64,000 nt of DNA from Serilophus lunatus (Eukaryota; Chordata; Aves; Passeriformes; Eurylaimidae), in contig VXBA01006154.1 of the NCBI GenBank assembly GCA_013399895.1, positions 184,984 to 248,983 on the forward strand. Reading direction: 5' to 3'. Positions 1-11,599 of the stretch are shown here, piece by piece; within the stretch, counting starts at the first letter, position 1, and each line of letters begins with the position of its first letter. The position numbers and the translations under genes were made by a program. The notes under the pieces are model-generated. The model searched no databases, was not told where the DNA came from, and saw only the letters and a list, made by a program, of their open reading frames with translations.

Positions 1-164
1 ATCTAGTCCTTGATCAGCTTAGAGGCCCTGTTAAATTTACTCTAGTTAATTCATGTCTTTCCTCTGTTGGAGAGTCCCTAAACTGTATGCAGGATACTAA
101 ACTAGCTGGTTGTAGGATACTAAGTGTGATCTCACAGAGTGACAAGAAGAGTATAGGTTAGTAG

Positions 165-475
165 ACACCTGGATGATCTCATAAGTCTGCTCTGATGCCA
201 GGGTACACTGCTACCACCTGCCTGACTTCCCAGTAGCCAGCATCACCCTGGTCCTTTTCAGCAGAGCTGCTCTACACTGCCAGGCAGGCTCCAGCTTGTG
301 TTGTTACAGGGGAACATAAGAAAAATTTTTCATTTGTCTTGGTTGAATTTCAGTAGGTTGATAGTGGCCCACTCCTATATACCATCTAGATCACTCTGAA
401 TGGCATGCTTGTCCTCAAGGGTATCTACTGTCACCGCCTGCCCTACTTTGGTGCCACATGCAAACTATTAAATGT
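165..475 (-). mobile_element. CR1 LINE fragment, C-terminal reverse transcriptase region, antisense
   Basis: Read on the minus strand, about 470 down to 380 encodes a decayed version of the CR1 segment that follows the RT catalytic motif: a Phe-Ala-x-x-Thr-Lys block, then a Val-Asp-Thr-Leu-Glu block and an Ala-Ile-Gln-x-Asp-Leu-Asp block. The two catalytic aspartates expected in the FADD box are replaced by Cys and Gly, and stop codons follow. Towards lower coordinates the similarity continues in other frames into the Lys-Phe-Asn-x-Asp-Lys block and a segment containing CAGCTCTGCTGAAAAGGACC. It is inactive. The left limit is uncertain and could lie before the window start. Confidence 0.72.
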
Positions 476-1418
476 TATAAAATCTTATGAAGTTGATTAT
501 AATCCAGGCTTTTTTTCATGTGAGGTGTTAAAACAACCCTGGAATTGATAACGATTGCAAGGTCATAACATCCTTATAGTTAAAAAAAGAACACTGTCTA
601 AAGGACAAGAAACATTTTGCAAAATGTCACCATAACTTAATATCAGCATTTTCTTCAATCACAATTCAGATAAAATCCTGACTGTTCTGCACCCAAGACT
701 TCTACCTGAAAGACAGAGAAGAACATTAACCATACCATTTAAATAACACTTAACCATCACATAGATTGGCCTGACATACTCATACATTACACTAATTCAC
801 CTGAATACCTCAAGGAATAAGGCTAAAAGAATCAGCATTGCTTAACGTTACACTAATATTCAGTCTTCAAGATATATTGCCAGAATACAAATTCCAGACT
901 AGAATTAAGAAGTCCTCTCTCAATGTTACAAAGTTGCAACCAGGACAAACTTTTCAATTAAACAATTGTGGAAGAAACAACTGAGGGAGTAACACAGCAT
1001 CTCATCAGAGAACAAAAGGTGTTATTCAACCTGTCTAAGTTCATTCATTCTTAGTATTTCCCCATGAAAAATATCTCTATTTTCTCACGTTACCCCTGTG
1101 TTTTTTGACTGAGCAACTGTGCCTGACAGCCTGTTTCACACATTTGTTGTTTTCTTCAAATGACACCTATGTTGAACGTGATTATTTTTCATAAATTGTC
1201 CCTGTTTTCTTATTTCATTATGAAAATAAACCAAATTGTATAATTTCTTTGCATTTTACATGCTTTACCTCCAATCCCCCCCACCTCCATCTGTTTTCCC
1301 CATTTTGGTCTCTAGTTTCTTCTTTGGGAGGAGCTGGGGGGTGAGGGTAGGCATGTCAGGAGGAGCTGGGACCAGGGCCCCCCCTTTTTTCCCACTTTAC
1401 ATTTATTTGAGGTTCTTC
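476..1418. other. Unannotated AT-rich DNA before copy A
   Basis: No gene or recognisable repeat is seen up to about 1240. From 1265 to 1390 the composition turns C- and G-rich, with two direct copies of GGAGGAGCTGGG (near 1326 and 1359) that may be the decayed outer edge of the GC-rich element that follows. Confidence 0.5.
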
Positions 1419-1444
1419 TTTTTTTTTTTTTTTTTTTTTTTTTT
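1419..1444. repeat. Poly(T) tract, 26 nt
   Basis: An uninterrupted T run directly precedes GC-rich copy A. It produces proline/lysine/phenylalanine-rich shadow reading frames on both strands. Its length is likely to vary between individuals or be affected by sequencing slippage. Confidence 0.9.
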
Positions 1445-1445
1445 C

Positions 1446-3058
1446 CCATGGCGTGTGGTGCATGGTTGCAGCTGGCATCAGTGCCAGGTTGAGCAGGGAA
1501 GGATCTCTGGGGGAAGGAGGGACTGCACAGGGGCAGCAATCCCACGTGGGCATTGCTAGCAACCACGGGGACAGGCAGCGGCAGGGAGGAAGGGGCTCCA
1601 TGGCGGGCTCACTGCAGTAGCTGTGGTGCCAGCGGTGAGCTGGGAGTGGGCAGAGCAGTTCATTGCTTCCAGGAGAAAAGCTACTTTTTGCGGAGGTGCT
1701 GCCTCAGTCATGGTGGCCATGGGGAGCGGTGGTGCCAGTGCGGTGACGAACGGAGATGGGGAGAAGCAGAGCTCACTGAGCACCCCACTGCTGAGCCTGG
1801 CCAGGGGCCTGCAGGAGCCGCAGCCAGTCAGATGCCAGTGGCAGTGCCAGGGCGGCATGAGGCAGTGGGGCCGAGCCAGCTATGGGCACCCTGGGCAACC
1901 ATGCGTGCCGGGCTGAGCTGGGCTTCCCCAGGGCCAAGCAGACACAGGCAGGGCTGGTGGGACTGCTGGGAGGAGGGGAAGTCACAGAAACCCCAGGACC
2001 ACGCCAGAATCACCCAGATCATATGAGTGCTTGGCGTGATGGTGCCTGGCTTGTGGCTCAGCCTCCCGGGCCACGTGGCAGGACAGCACCAACTTGCCTG
2101 CTGGAGTACCCGGCACTCTGACCATGCTGCGGCTTTGGCCTGGCACCAGGGGGCTTGGCACGAGTGGAGGCAGCCGCCAGTCCCTGTGCTGAGGTGGTGG
2201 CTGCGGCGGTGAGCAGCGTGGCGAGAACAGTCCCCAGCGCCATGTTTTTCCGCATGTTCCTGACTGGGGGGTTCTTGAGGCAGAGCCAGGGTGGAGCCAG
2301 GGTGGAACCGGGGCAGGATGAGTGCAGGAGGGATCAATGTGAGCCCAGTGAGGTGCGGATGCATCCTTCTTTGGGCGGGCTAGAAGGAAGTGCGCAGGCA
2401 CTAAGATAGAGAATTCTGTGTGGACCTGAGAACCCTACATAACCAGAGGAGTTCTCAGCCTTGCCCTCTTTTGCGGCCAGAGCCCGCCTGCAGGAGAAGG
2501 TACTCACTCGCTGCCCAGACTTCCAGTGTCTGCTGTCTTGAATCCGCCACGTGTTTCGCTGGGTCCTTCAGCCGCAGCCGCCACTCCTGTTTCGGACCTG
2601 CTGCCTCTGTGCCACGAGTTTGGTGATTCATTTGGTGAGCTCCTGGACCCCTTCCCATCTCCAGTGGCTGTCTCTCTGCTCCCATGGCGTTTTTCCAGCG
2701 ACCAAGCAGCAGCAGATAATGGGCGCACACCCTCATTCATCATCATTACACCCCTGCCGCCACTAGCGCCCTCTGCTGTTTACTTCAACTAACTTCATTT
2801 TAAGACACTAAAATGAAAAATGAGGGGGGTTTTCTCTTCTTTGTTTTGCTTGGTGTGAGAGGGATTGCTGTGTGTTTTCTTTTGGGTTTTGGTTTGGAAA
2901 AGTGATCGTTGGTTTTCTCTGTGTTTTTTTTCCCTTGGTATTAGAATTTTTAATTCAATTTTTTTCTACCTCATATAATATATATATATTTCAGTAATAA
3001 AAATTCTTGGTTCTTCAATATATGTTGTATCTCCAATTTATATTGTTCTCGAACTAGG
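1446..3058 (+). mobile_element. Long GC-rich LTR-like element, copy A
   Basis: This GC-rich block in AT-rich surroundings is homologous to 60940-62480 in the same orientation. Matching blocks are about 1759-1818 with 61115-61200, 2255-2475 with 61725-61930, 2490-2800 with 61940-62250, and 2925-3035 with 62345-62470. The 3' part becomes T-rich, then (AT)n, then has a polyadenylation signal AATAAA at 2996-3001 followed by a TTCTTGGTTCTTCAATATAT-type tail shared by all three copies. A long GC-rich U3 followed by a short R/U5 would fit a retroviral LTR. I could not find clear TG...CA ends or a target duplication, so the class is inferred. Reading frames of 60-180 aa here differ between copies and are not credible proteins. 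Confidence 0.65.
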
Positions 3059-3062
3059 ATAT

Positions 3063-3215
3063 CATATCACCAAGCCTGACAGAATTCAAGAGACATTTGG
3101 ACAGTGCTCTCAGGGACATGGTGTGACTCTAGTGGATGATACTGTGCAGGGCTAAGAGTTGGACTTGATGATCCTTGAGGGTCCTTTCCAACACAGCATA
3201 CTCTTTGATTCTGTG
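3063..3215 (+). mobile_element. CR1 LINE 3' tail, sense
   Basis: About 150 bp matches the CR1 3' end: CAAGAGACATTTGGACAGTG, then a GGACTTGATGATCCTTGAGG block, then a terminal GATTCTGTG octamer at 3207-3215. It is a typical 5'-truncated CR1 insertion. It starts within a few bases of the end of copy A. Confidence 0.85.
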
Positions 3216-6200
3216 CTTTAGCTTATATCTTCCTCAAATGTGGAAATGAAAGAAGTTTTTTTTCTGAATCATGTGCTTGGACATTTAACACATTTAAAAA
3301 TATTTCAGAAATAAATTATACCAATGTTGTAAATCTTATTCATTTTTGCTTCAATTCTGTACCAGTTGTTGTAATACACGTCTCTTGTCCAGGACATCTT
3401 TCAGCTTTTTAAAATTCTGTCTTGGATGATCATTGGAGATGTCTACTTGTTTCGGGTGAAAGTTTTCTTAAACATGAGTATGCTTTTCCAAATGTTAAGA
3501 GGCAGATAAAGTAATTTACTGTAAACTGGAAAGTGCTGTAAACTTTTTCTTCGTTATAACAAAGACAGATCAAAAAAGAGAACAAAGCTCCTCTGAGACC
3601 TGATTTTCCCCCAGTACTTCTTTCAAGATGGAACTCTATGTACAAGAATGAGAGCATTAGCATAAATTTACCATTGATAAAATATATCTGTGAAGTTTTT
3701 AGATTCAGTTAATAAACATTCCCAAACAACTGCCTACTAAAACTGTAGCTCTTAATAATTTTTGAACAAAATATTCATGCTTTGATTTTTTTTTTAATTT
3801 TGTTCTGATGTATATAGTATTATATATTTCTGTGATGTCTGCTTTACCAGTTTTCTGACAACTGACAGTTGACAAATTTGCTTTATCTTAACAGTTTAAT
3901 TTTTATTTTCTTTCTGCTGTACTATATATATATGAAAAATATATTCAAATGTGACCTAGTAATTTTAAAGTCAAAGGGGGCACTTTAAACACACTTCATC
4001 ATCTCATCTTTGACTAAAAGCCAGTGGAACTCCTTGAGTACCTAAACTACTCAAAAAGTTGACTAGTCAACTCTTGAGCTGTTGGTACCTATTTATACCA
4101 GAGAAATGATCTTCAGTGCCTTTAGTCCAATAGGTTAAATTCCAAATACTAGAACAAGGGGCAGATGTTCAGTGTTTCCAACTTTAAAATTTTCCACAAG
4201 CTTCAGAAGAAGCACTTTTGTGTTAACTTGGGAAAACATTAGAAAACCTTTTGAAGCGGAGAAAATGCTCTTCTCTCTATTTTTGCAAGGACTGTCTCTT
4301 GTTGAAAAAGAGCTTCAAATTTACCCCATGGACTTACAGGGAAAAAAACTTTAAAAAATAAGTTCTTCCACTGTTTATTGTTTTTTTATCCCCTGCTTCA
4401 ATAATTCCCTTGGTTACTCATATACATGCTTTAATAGTTCAGAAACATTTTGAAGGGCAAATATCCAATGTTAAAAGATTCTGCACTGCAGCTGCTTTTC
4501 TGACAGGTTGACTACTTAGGTTAAGGGTCCTTTTATTTACACTTGCTCTTGAGCTTTGTTGCCTCAGATATTCTGCTTCTACAGCTAATGTACGCAACAT
4601 TCCAGTAATCTTTTAATTCAAATAATCATTTAATACACAAAAATTCCATTTGAAAAATCTGGCTTTGTATAATATAAACAGAAGAACAAAAATGTTTTAG
4701 CTACAGAATACCATTCAAATCTTAATTATAGAATCTAAGAAGGAAGTTTCAATCTACTGCAATGAGCAAAATTTAACTTCCTCATATTTTCCTTATTCAC
4801 TTAGATCCTCATTTATTTAAATTAAGGATACTATAATGTCTTTTTAGGGGGAAAAGGATGGATATTTAAATTGAAGGAAAAAAACTCCTAGACTCAGAAA
4901 AGCCTAAGTAGTTTCTGTCCAGTATCACTAGCTGAATATAAGCCTCAGAGTTCTGTCATCCCTAAATTTAAAATACTAATGTTCTTCCAAGACCTAAATT
5001 TCTTAATTATCTATTGAAGGTTAAAACTGTCACACCATAAAACTTGCTGATAGACAAAGCAGGTTGACTGCTCCATCAAAAAATGGACCCAGAATAAAGG
5101 AGATCATTCCTCTATCTTTTTCTCTCTACCATCAGTCTGAACAATGTCTTTGTTTGCAGCCTGAGGCAGAATTAAAAAAAGAAAAGTACTGTTGATCACT
5201 TTTAGAAGCAGGAATAAAACAAATTAATCTAGCTACAATCTAGGGGAGGGTAATATGCATATAAGCAAAAAGAGACAGAATGATCATATTCATTCGGATT
5301 GTTTCTCTAGCTGTTAAAGATCTCCTTCTTCCTCAATGCCTCTACAAGCTTGTTCATTATATAAAATGTGGTGAATAAACTCTAATGTCAACAGCATATT
5401 TACTGAATTCAACAGTTTGACACGGTCTCTAATCTTTCAAAAGGTATTTCCTTAAAGGATCATTTGAAAACCTGTATGTCTAGTCTTTGTCCTCAAAAGT
5501 TTTCTAAACTGTCTCTATGCCAGTAATTTCTCACTGTAAGACATGATTCAACACAAATTTCTTGAGGTAGTAAATTGAAAAGGAGATTCCAGACAACACA
5601 TCATTAATATGAGCAATCGTCCAGTCATCATCACTGTAAAGTTAACCTGTTACTTGCAAATCTGGAATGAGCTTCTGGTATAGAATATGTCCCTTTTTCA
5701 ATTCCTGCTGTCTCTCAAAGAATCACATCAATTCGCCAGATTTGCTGTTAGAAGGACACGGTCTTTCAATCAACTCTGATTGCCTGTAAAATTAAAATCA
5801 ACCTTATAATTATCTAGACTGGCAGAACTTTGCTCTGATTCAGTAGACTTCTTTTTTCATTTTGAACTGCAGCCCTTGTTTCATTATTTTCCTAGATTCT
5901 TGAATATATAAAAAAGACCAAAGACCTTTCTCTGAAAAAAATAAGAACGGTCTGGGTTTTCTTTGATTCTGTCAGTTCTCCTTCTGAGCTCTTAGGAACA
6001 AGCCATTATCAGACACAAAATGTTGTGTATTGTTTCAAACCCTGGAAAGATGAAAAAAATACAATAAATAATTCACTTGTCCTTGCACCCACAAGTAGCA
6101 TTGTTGACCTCTTAGTAAGGTACTCTTAGATCAAAACATATCTTACAAGTAGCGCTTGCTTTCTCCTTGGTGCTATGATTACAGTATGATTGACATGTGT

Positions 6201-7418
6201 TTGCTTTTTCTGTCAGTTAGGATTCAATTCAAGGTTTCACAGATGCTTTGAGTGAGAAAGATTGAACTGTAGCCTATTTCTGACTTTTGTCAGTTTACGT
6301 ACCTGTAAGCAGTACAATCCGTCTTATATGAAACATTAAGGAGAACTGAGAGCATCAGCTGATACTGCTGCCCTCTAAGTTCAGTATGTCTCTTAAAAAA
6401 TGTGAAAGCTCAAATCATACTCTGAGACTACATGAATTATGGATCTCTCCAATTAACTCATGTCAACATCTGGCTTGTATCCTGTCTTAAAGTTATCACT
6501 GTTTTCTTGTTTTCTGATGTATTGAACTGCAACACCGACCATTATTTTTTCCCATGCTTGGTTATGATATTTTATAGCTCTAATGTAGATAAATGTGCAG
6601 ACAAGTAGGCTTAGACTGCAGAAGAGATCTTTCCGGGGAAAAAAAAAAAAAACTAAACCAAAAAACCAACCAACCAAAAAAAAAAAAAGTAATGCAGAAG
6701 TGAACAGCAGAAAAGTCTTGAAACCACACAACAACAAAGGCCCAAAATGATAAAGCACATTTACACAAGTAATTTCATCTTCAGTTTAAGCAATGGCATT
6801 ATTGATCCTGTGTTTCTGATACATAGTGTAGCCAACCTTTACTGTATTCCCCACTCACAGGCTAGCTTCTTCATCCCTACTTTTAATTTTCTTTTCCCGC
6901 TTCTTTTCTGCATTTTATTGATCATATTCTTTATATTGCTCACACATACTTCTTCACAGATTCATTTGAAAAGCCTGCCTTCAAGTATGTAACATTTTCA
7001 GCTCTGTGCCTTTATATAGATGAAAGAGTAATTTCTTAACAAAGCAAAGAACAGCATATCTGATACAAGCATTGCGCATTTCAACATTCAGCAAACTTGA
7101 AGATATTATTGTTGTAACAGCAAATATAAATTCATAGGAGCATATAAATCTGCATTTATTTAAAAAATGCTTCCCTTTCAGCATTGCCTTGTAGATAAGT
7201 TAATTGAAACACTTGGTGGAAACTGGGTCATTTAAACATAGAATTGCTGTTAGACTACATACTAAATTAAAAAGTTGACAGTTAGGGAAACTATCCATGG
7301 AGATTTTCCTCACTGACATTGTAATTTCTTTTAAACAATACTTTATGGGTCTGGAAGGCTAATCTTCTGTCATGCTGCATTTATCAAGGTCAGGTTACAA
7401 ACGAACTGTCATTTATAG
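3216..7418. other. Unannotated AT-rich unique DNA
   Basis: No gene or recognised transposable element is seen. It holds short AT repeats (near 3923), a perfect 16-bp palindrome at 4057-4072, and an A/C-rich low-complexity stretch at 6643-6688 (A runs separated by ACCAACCAACC). Open frames of up to about 100 aa here are hydrophobic or low-complexity chance frames. Confidence 0.5.
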
Positions 7419-7423
7419 TCTGT

Positions 7424-8548
7424 TGTGGTGTGATTATGCCAGCTGAATGCTAGGTGCCCACCCAAGCTGCTCTATTGCTGCCCTCATATGGACGTGGGGT
7501 AGAAAATATAACCAAAAGCTTGTGCATTGGGATAAAAGCAGGGAAAGATCACTCACCAATTACTGTCACAGACCAAATTAACTCAGCTTGGTGAAAGTTA
7601 ATTTCATTTTTAACCAATCATATCAGATTAGGATAATGAGAAATAAATACTAATTCTTAAAATTCCCCTTGCCTATCCCTTTCTCCTGGATTTAACTTTA
7701 ACTTTAATTTGCCATTTTCTACATTCTCTCACTAGCGCTGCAAGTGGATGAGGTATGGTGGTTGCATTCAGTTCATTCCCACTATGTCTCTACTGATCAT
7801 TCCTCCTCAGAGAAGGACTCCTTACACTCTTCCACTGCTCCAGTGTGTGGTTCCTTCCACAAGAGACTGTTCTCTGTAGACTCCTCCAAAATGAATTCTT
7901 CTTATGGCCTGCAGTTGTTTGTTAATTCATCCAGTGTGGGTCCAATCCGGGGGATGCAGTACTTCAGGAACAAGCTGCTCTGATGCAGGTTCACTATGAG
8001 ATTACAAGTCCTGCCAGCAAATCTACTCCACCCTGGACTCCTTTGTCCATGCAGCCACAGGTCCTGCGAGGAGCCTGCTCCAACGAGGGTTTACCACAGG
8101 TCCACAGACTCCTTTGGGCATCCACCTGCTTCAATGTAGTCAGGTGCTGCAGGTGGATCTCTACTCCACTATGGTCCTTCTTGGACTGCAGGGGGACATC
8201 CTGCCTCACCATGGGCTGCACCACAGGCTGCAAGGAAATCTCATCTCTGGCACCTGGAGCACCTTCACTCTTTCCTTCTTCACTGACCTTGGTGTCTCCA
8301 GAGATATTTCTCTCACATATTCTTATTCTGCTTTTTCAACTGCTATTCAGTAGCACTCCTTTTTTATCCCCTTCTTAAATTTATAAACCAAGAGGTGCTA
8401 CTGCTTGGGCTTGGCCAGCAGATGGTCCATCTTGGAGCCAGCTGGCATTGAATCTGTCAGACACAGGGGAAGCTTCTGGCAGCTTCTCACAGAAGTGACG
8501 TCTGTAGCCTACCCCATTACCAAACTCTGGACAGTCAAACCAAATACA
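7424..8548 (-). mobile_element. Solo LTR of an avian endogenous retrovirus, antisense, with target duplication
   Basis: On the plus strand the element begins TGTGGTGTGATTATGCC and ends CAAACCAAATACA, so on its own strand it starts TGTATTTGG and ends in CACCACA. The 5-bp sequence TCTGT flanks both sides (7419-7423 and 8549-8553), which is a perfect target-site duplication. Internally it carries decayed tandem units built on a CTGCTCCAGTGTGGG-like core (about 7830-8110), typical of a widespread avian LTR family. At 1125 bp it is essentially full length. No internal retroviral sequence is attached, so it is a solo LTR made by LTR-LTR recombination. Reading frames at 7744-7983 and 7983-8378 are LTR sequence, not genes. 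Confidence 0.85.
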
Positions 8549-8553
8549 TCTGT

Positions 8554-10035
8554 GTATTTATTGTCAGAACTGGCAAAAATTGAAATGGACACTCCTAAAC
8601 TTTTATTTTAACATCATTTGGGAAGAAAAGTCCACAAAAATCAAGACATTGTCTCCTCCTTCTTCTGCTACAGCAAGGCTTGGGGGCTCAGTTTACTCGC
8701 TGATTGTTTGCTTGCTTTACTTTTGTTTTGATTTCATTTTTCTCAGTTTAGTACTATCTTGCAAAGCCTGTCAAGTGAATAGCTGGGTATCCACTTATAA
8801 TGGGAATATTCTACAGAAACACAAAGCTGCTTGGTAGACCTGCTAGTTGCCCTCCCATCTACCGTTTACTGTAGGGAACAGAGATAGATGGACTTTTAAC
8901 CTGATGCAGTATGGTATTTTATGTACTACAAGTTGTTAAATTCCCTCTCTGACATAACATTTATTTGCAGTAATTTTTGCAAAGTTACATACATGTCATT
9001 CTTCTAATTCACCTGGTTAAATACGTAGCTCTAACTAAAAGAAAATCAGAATGACCAATATGATCCTGATTATATATACTTTACACAAAAGCCCTAAATT
9101 ATCTTCTAATTGAGGCTGAATAGATGTGAATTAGTTAGAGTATATCACCATCAGTAATATGATTCCTTTCATTGCGTGGAACTGTATGCTTCTTGAAGTC
9201 AGTGGAAGTGCAATGAGTTGGCCATTTCTCTTAAATTATTTGAGATAAAGTCAAGCATGGGAGTTTAAAATTCTAGGAACTGTGAACATAATATTAATGA
9301 AATGTGAAAACACGAAGCATTTGTGAACATTATATGATTGCTTTAAAAAAAGATAAATCCTGGTTTTAAAAGAAAGAAAAAGCTGCCCATAGCAATAAGC
9401 TTGTATTAAAAATGTCCTTTTTCTTTCTTGATGAAGCCATTTATTTTAGTATGTATTTGGTCTGGTGGTTTGATGTGTATGCATGCATAGAGAAGTGTAG
9501 GCTATAGTGCTTTCTTTTAGAAAGGACCAGTATGTAGAAGACTGCTCAAGCTGAACAGTGTAGTTTCTGTTACAGGAGACCGTTTTCCAACAGCCAGCTG
9601 TCTTCTCTTCATGACATTACATTGTGAATTTAGAAAAGAGATTCCAAGACTATGACATAAACGTCAAAGTGTTTATATAACAGGAATGTTTCTTCAGTAG
9701 AGACATCTAGCCAAGAAGGGCTTTCTGCTCTTGCCTAGAGCATTTTCACATATTTGTGGCAGTTCAAGAAGCAGGAACATCAGGTAAGGCATGCTTCCAT
9801 CAGACTACTCAGGATTTTTTTAATCTTTCTCCTTTTCTAAGCCCTACTACTTTACATTTTGAATATCTTTGGGTTTGCTACAGTGCAAAAGCAAAACTAA
9901 AATTTTAAATCTCTAAAGTTAAAATAGCACAAGAAAATATTTCTACCCAGGACTCTACTGCAGACTGACTATTATGGGGTAGGGTTTGGGTTGGTTTTTT
10001 TTCAGTCTGGGCAGGAATTTTTTTTCTTATTTTTG
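8554..10035. other. Unannotated AT-rich unique DNA
   Basis: No gene or repeat is recognised. One microexon-like interval, 9742-9786, lies between a TTGCCTAG acceptor-like site and a GTAAGG donor-like site and stays open in one frame. A single such match is expected by chance and it is not called as an exon. Confidence 0.45.
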
Positions 10036-10039
10036 TCTT

Positions 10040-11440
10040 TTTTCCAACATGTTTGTTGGTGAGTGGAGTGTGGGCTCTCCTGAGTGCCTAGATTGCCTAG
10101 GGAGAGCCCTGGGCTTTGATACTGAGTCCACCGAATCCTGCCTAGATCCTGGTGCAGCAGAGGGGAGGGGGTGAAAGAGCGGCACGGATGGGATTTGCCA
10201 GCCCAGCCAGGCCAGGCGGCACAGTTTTCACACACAGGCCTTGGGCGGAGCTGGTGGTGGCCTTGGTGCGAGCAGGGGTCAAGTCTAGGAGACGCAGCTC
10301 CATGGGCAGCCTGCCACTGTCTCATCACACTCCCAATAGCATGGGGCACTTCATGGACTTTGGCCTGGAGCGGCAGCCATCAGACCTGGGGAGTGGAGCA
10401 AGCATGGTGCTGAGCTGATGGGAGCGTCTCTCTCCTCCCCGTCCTTACCCCCTGCCCCATGCCATGGCCCATCGTGGGAACAGCAATGTGGCCCAGTGGC
10501 TGAGGAAGGCTTGGCAGTGTGTGCACTGCACCTCGCCCACCACCATATTTGCATCCGCAAGTGACTGTGGAGTCATTAAACTGTGAGGCCGATGCCAGGG
10601 CGCTTAAAGCGATGGCAGAGGCAGGCAGCGGGTGGGCCCCCAGCCATATGGATCATGAGCGCTGTGGACTGCTGTTGTGCCCGCCACGAATACCTGGCCA
10701 CCACCTGTCACTGCCACAAGCCCCAAGAAGCAGCAGGCAGAGTGGTGTCAGAGTGGGAATGGGGCTGATACAACTCACGACATCACAGCTTTGTGTGCTA
10801 GGCATTATTGGTACTTCTGCACACACACAGGGACTGGTGTGAGACTGGAAATGGAAACAGACAAGGTTTTTAAAAGGCAAGTGTGCATGGCTTCCACCCT
10901 GTTTTTAGAATCCAGCTCCAGTGGTATGCAGACTGCGCTGCTCACGGCAACAGCAGACGGAACTCATGTGGCACAATTTTCATCTCTTGTCTCTTGATCC
11001 TAGTTACTTGAAGAGAGAAATGGCAAGCGCACTCCACCTGAGTTTATTGACCTCTCTCCTCAGAAGAATACCTCAACTTGGACATTGTTTTTTGCCGTTT
11101 TTTCGTGAGTAACCATCCTCCCTCCTGATCTCGCAGACGCTCCCTGGTGGCCGGCACGAAGCATCTACATCTCGTTTGCCTTCAAAGCAGGTCCAAGTGC
11201 CCCCTACAGCATCGCAGATATCACTGCATCTGAAGACATACTGAAAAAGAGGGAGTCATGTTTTAAATAGCGTTTATTATTAGTTATTTGGACATTTTGT
11301 TTTTTCTGATTATTTTTTCATTTAAATACATACATACATACATACAGTTATATATATATTTATTTATGTATACATATAAATATTGCATAATAAAGTTGTT
11401 AATTTCTCTCTATATTGTTTTGTTTCATATTATTAAATTT
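10040..11440 (+). mobile_element. GC-rich LTR-like element, copy C (diverged)
   Basis: A GC-rich body (about 10060-11230) is followed by a T-rich segment, (ACAT)n, (AT)n and AATAAA at 11389-11394, then a GTTGTTAATTTCTCTCTATA tail. The order and tail match copies A and B (GC-rich body, TTTTAATTCAATTTTT-like stretch, AT repeat, AATAAA, TTCTTG-TTTC-ATAT-TTGT). The GC-rich body aligns poorly by eye with A and B, so it is a distant member or another family with a similar 3' end. The ends are approximate and no target duplication was found. Confidence 0.5.
11326..11346. repeat. (ACAT)n microsatellite
   Basis: About five ACAT/ATAC tetranucleotide units within the 3' part of copy C, followed by an AT-rich stretch. 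Confidence 0.85.
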
Positions 11441-11599
11441 AAAGTCTTTTAATCCGGGACACTGACATTCAGAAGAGACATGAATTGCTGAAGCTTTTGT
11501 AATTAGAAACATGGCTTTTTAATAAAAGTACTAGCAGGTTCTTTGTAAAGCTGGTCCAGTGTTCAGCTTGTCAGCCAATGGGGTTTTTTTATGGAATGT

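Noticed and set aside
1828..2364. 178-codon minus-strand open frame
   Set aside because: Inside GC-rich copy A, overlapped by many frames on both strands and not matched in copy B.
1446..2500. GC-rich block as a CpG-island promoter of a host gene
   Set aside because: The block is a dispersed repeat with another copy at 60940-62480 and no supported downstream exon.
6453..6758. 101-codon minus-strand frame with a membrane-like segment
   Set aside because: The hydrophobic run is translation of A/C-rich low-complexity DNA at 6643-6688.
7744..8378. Two adjacent plus-strand frames (79 and 131 codons)
   Set aside because: They read the antisense strand of a solo LTR with defined ends and a target duplication.
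9742..9786. 45-bp microexon candidate
   Set aside because: A single short interval with splice-like edges is expected by chance in a 64-kb window and has no compatible partners nearby.
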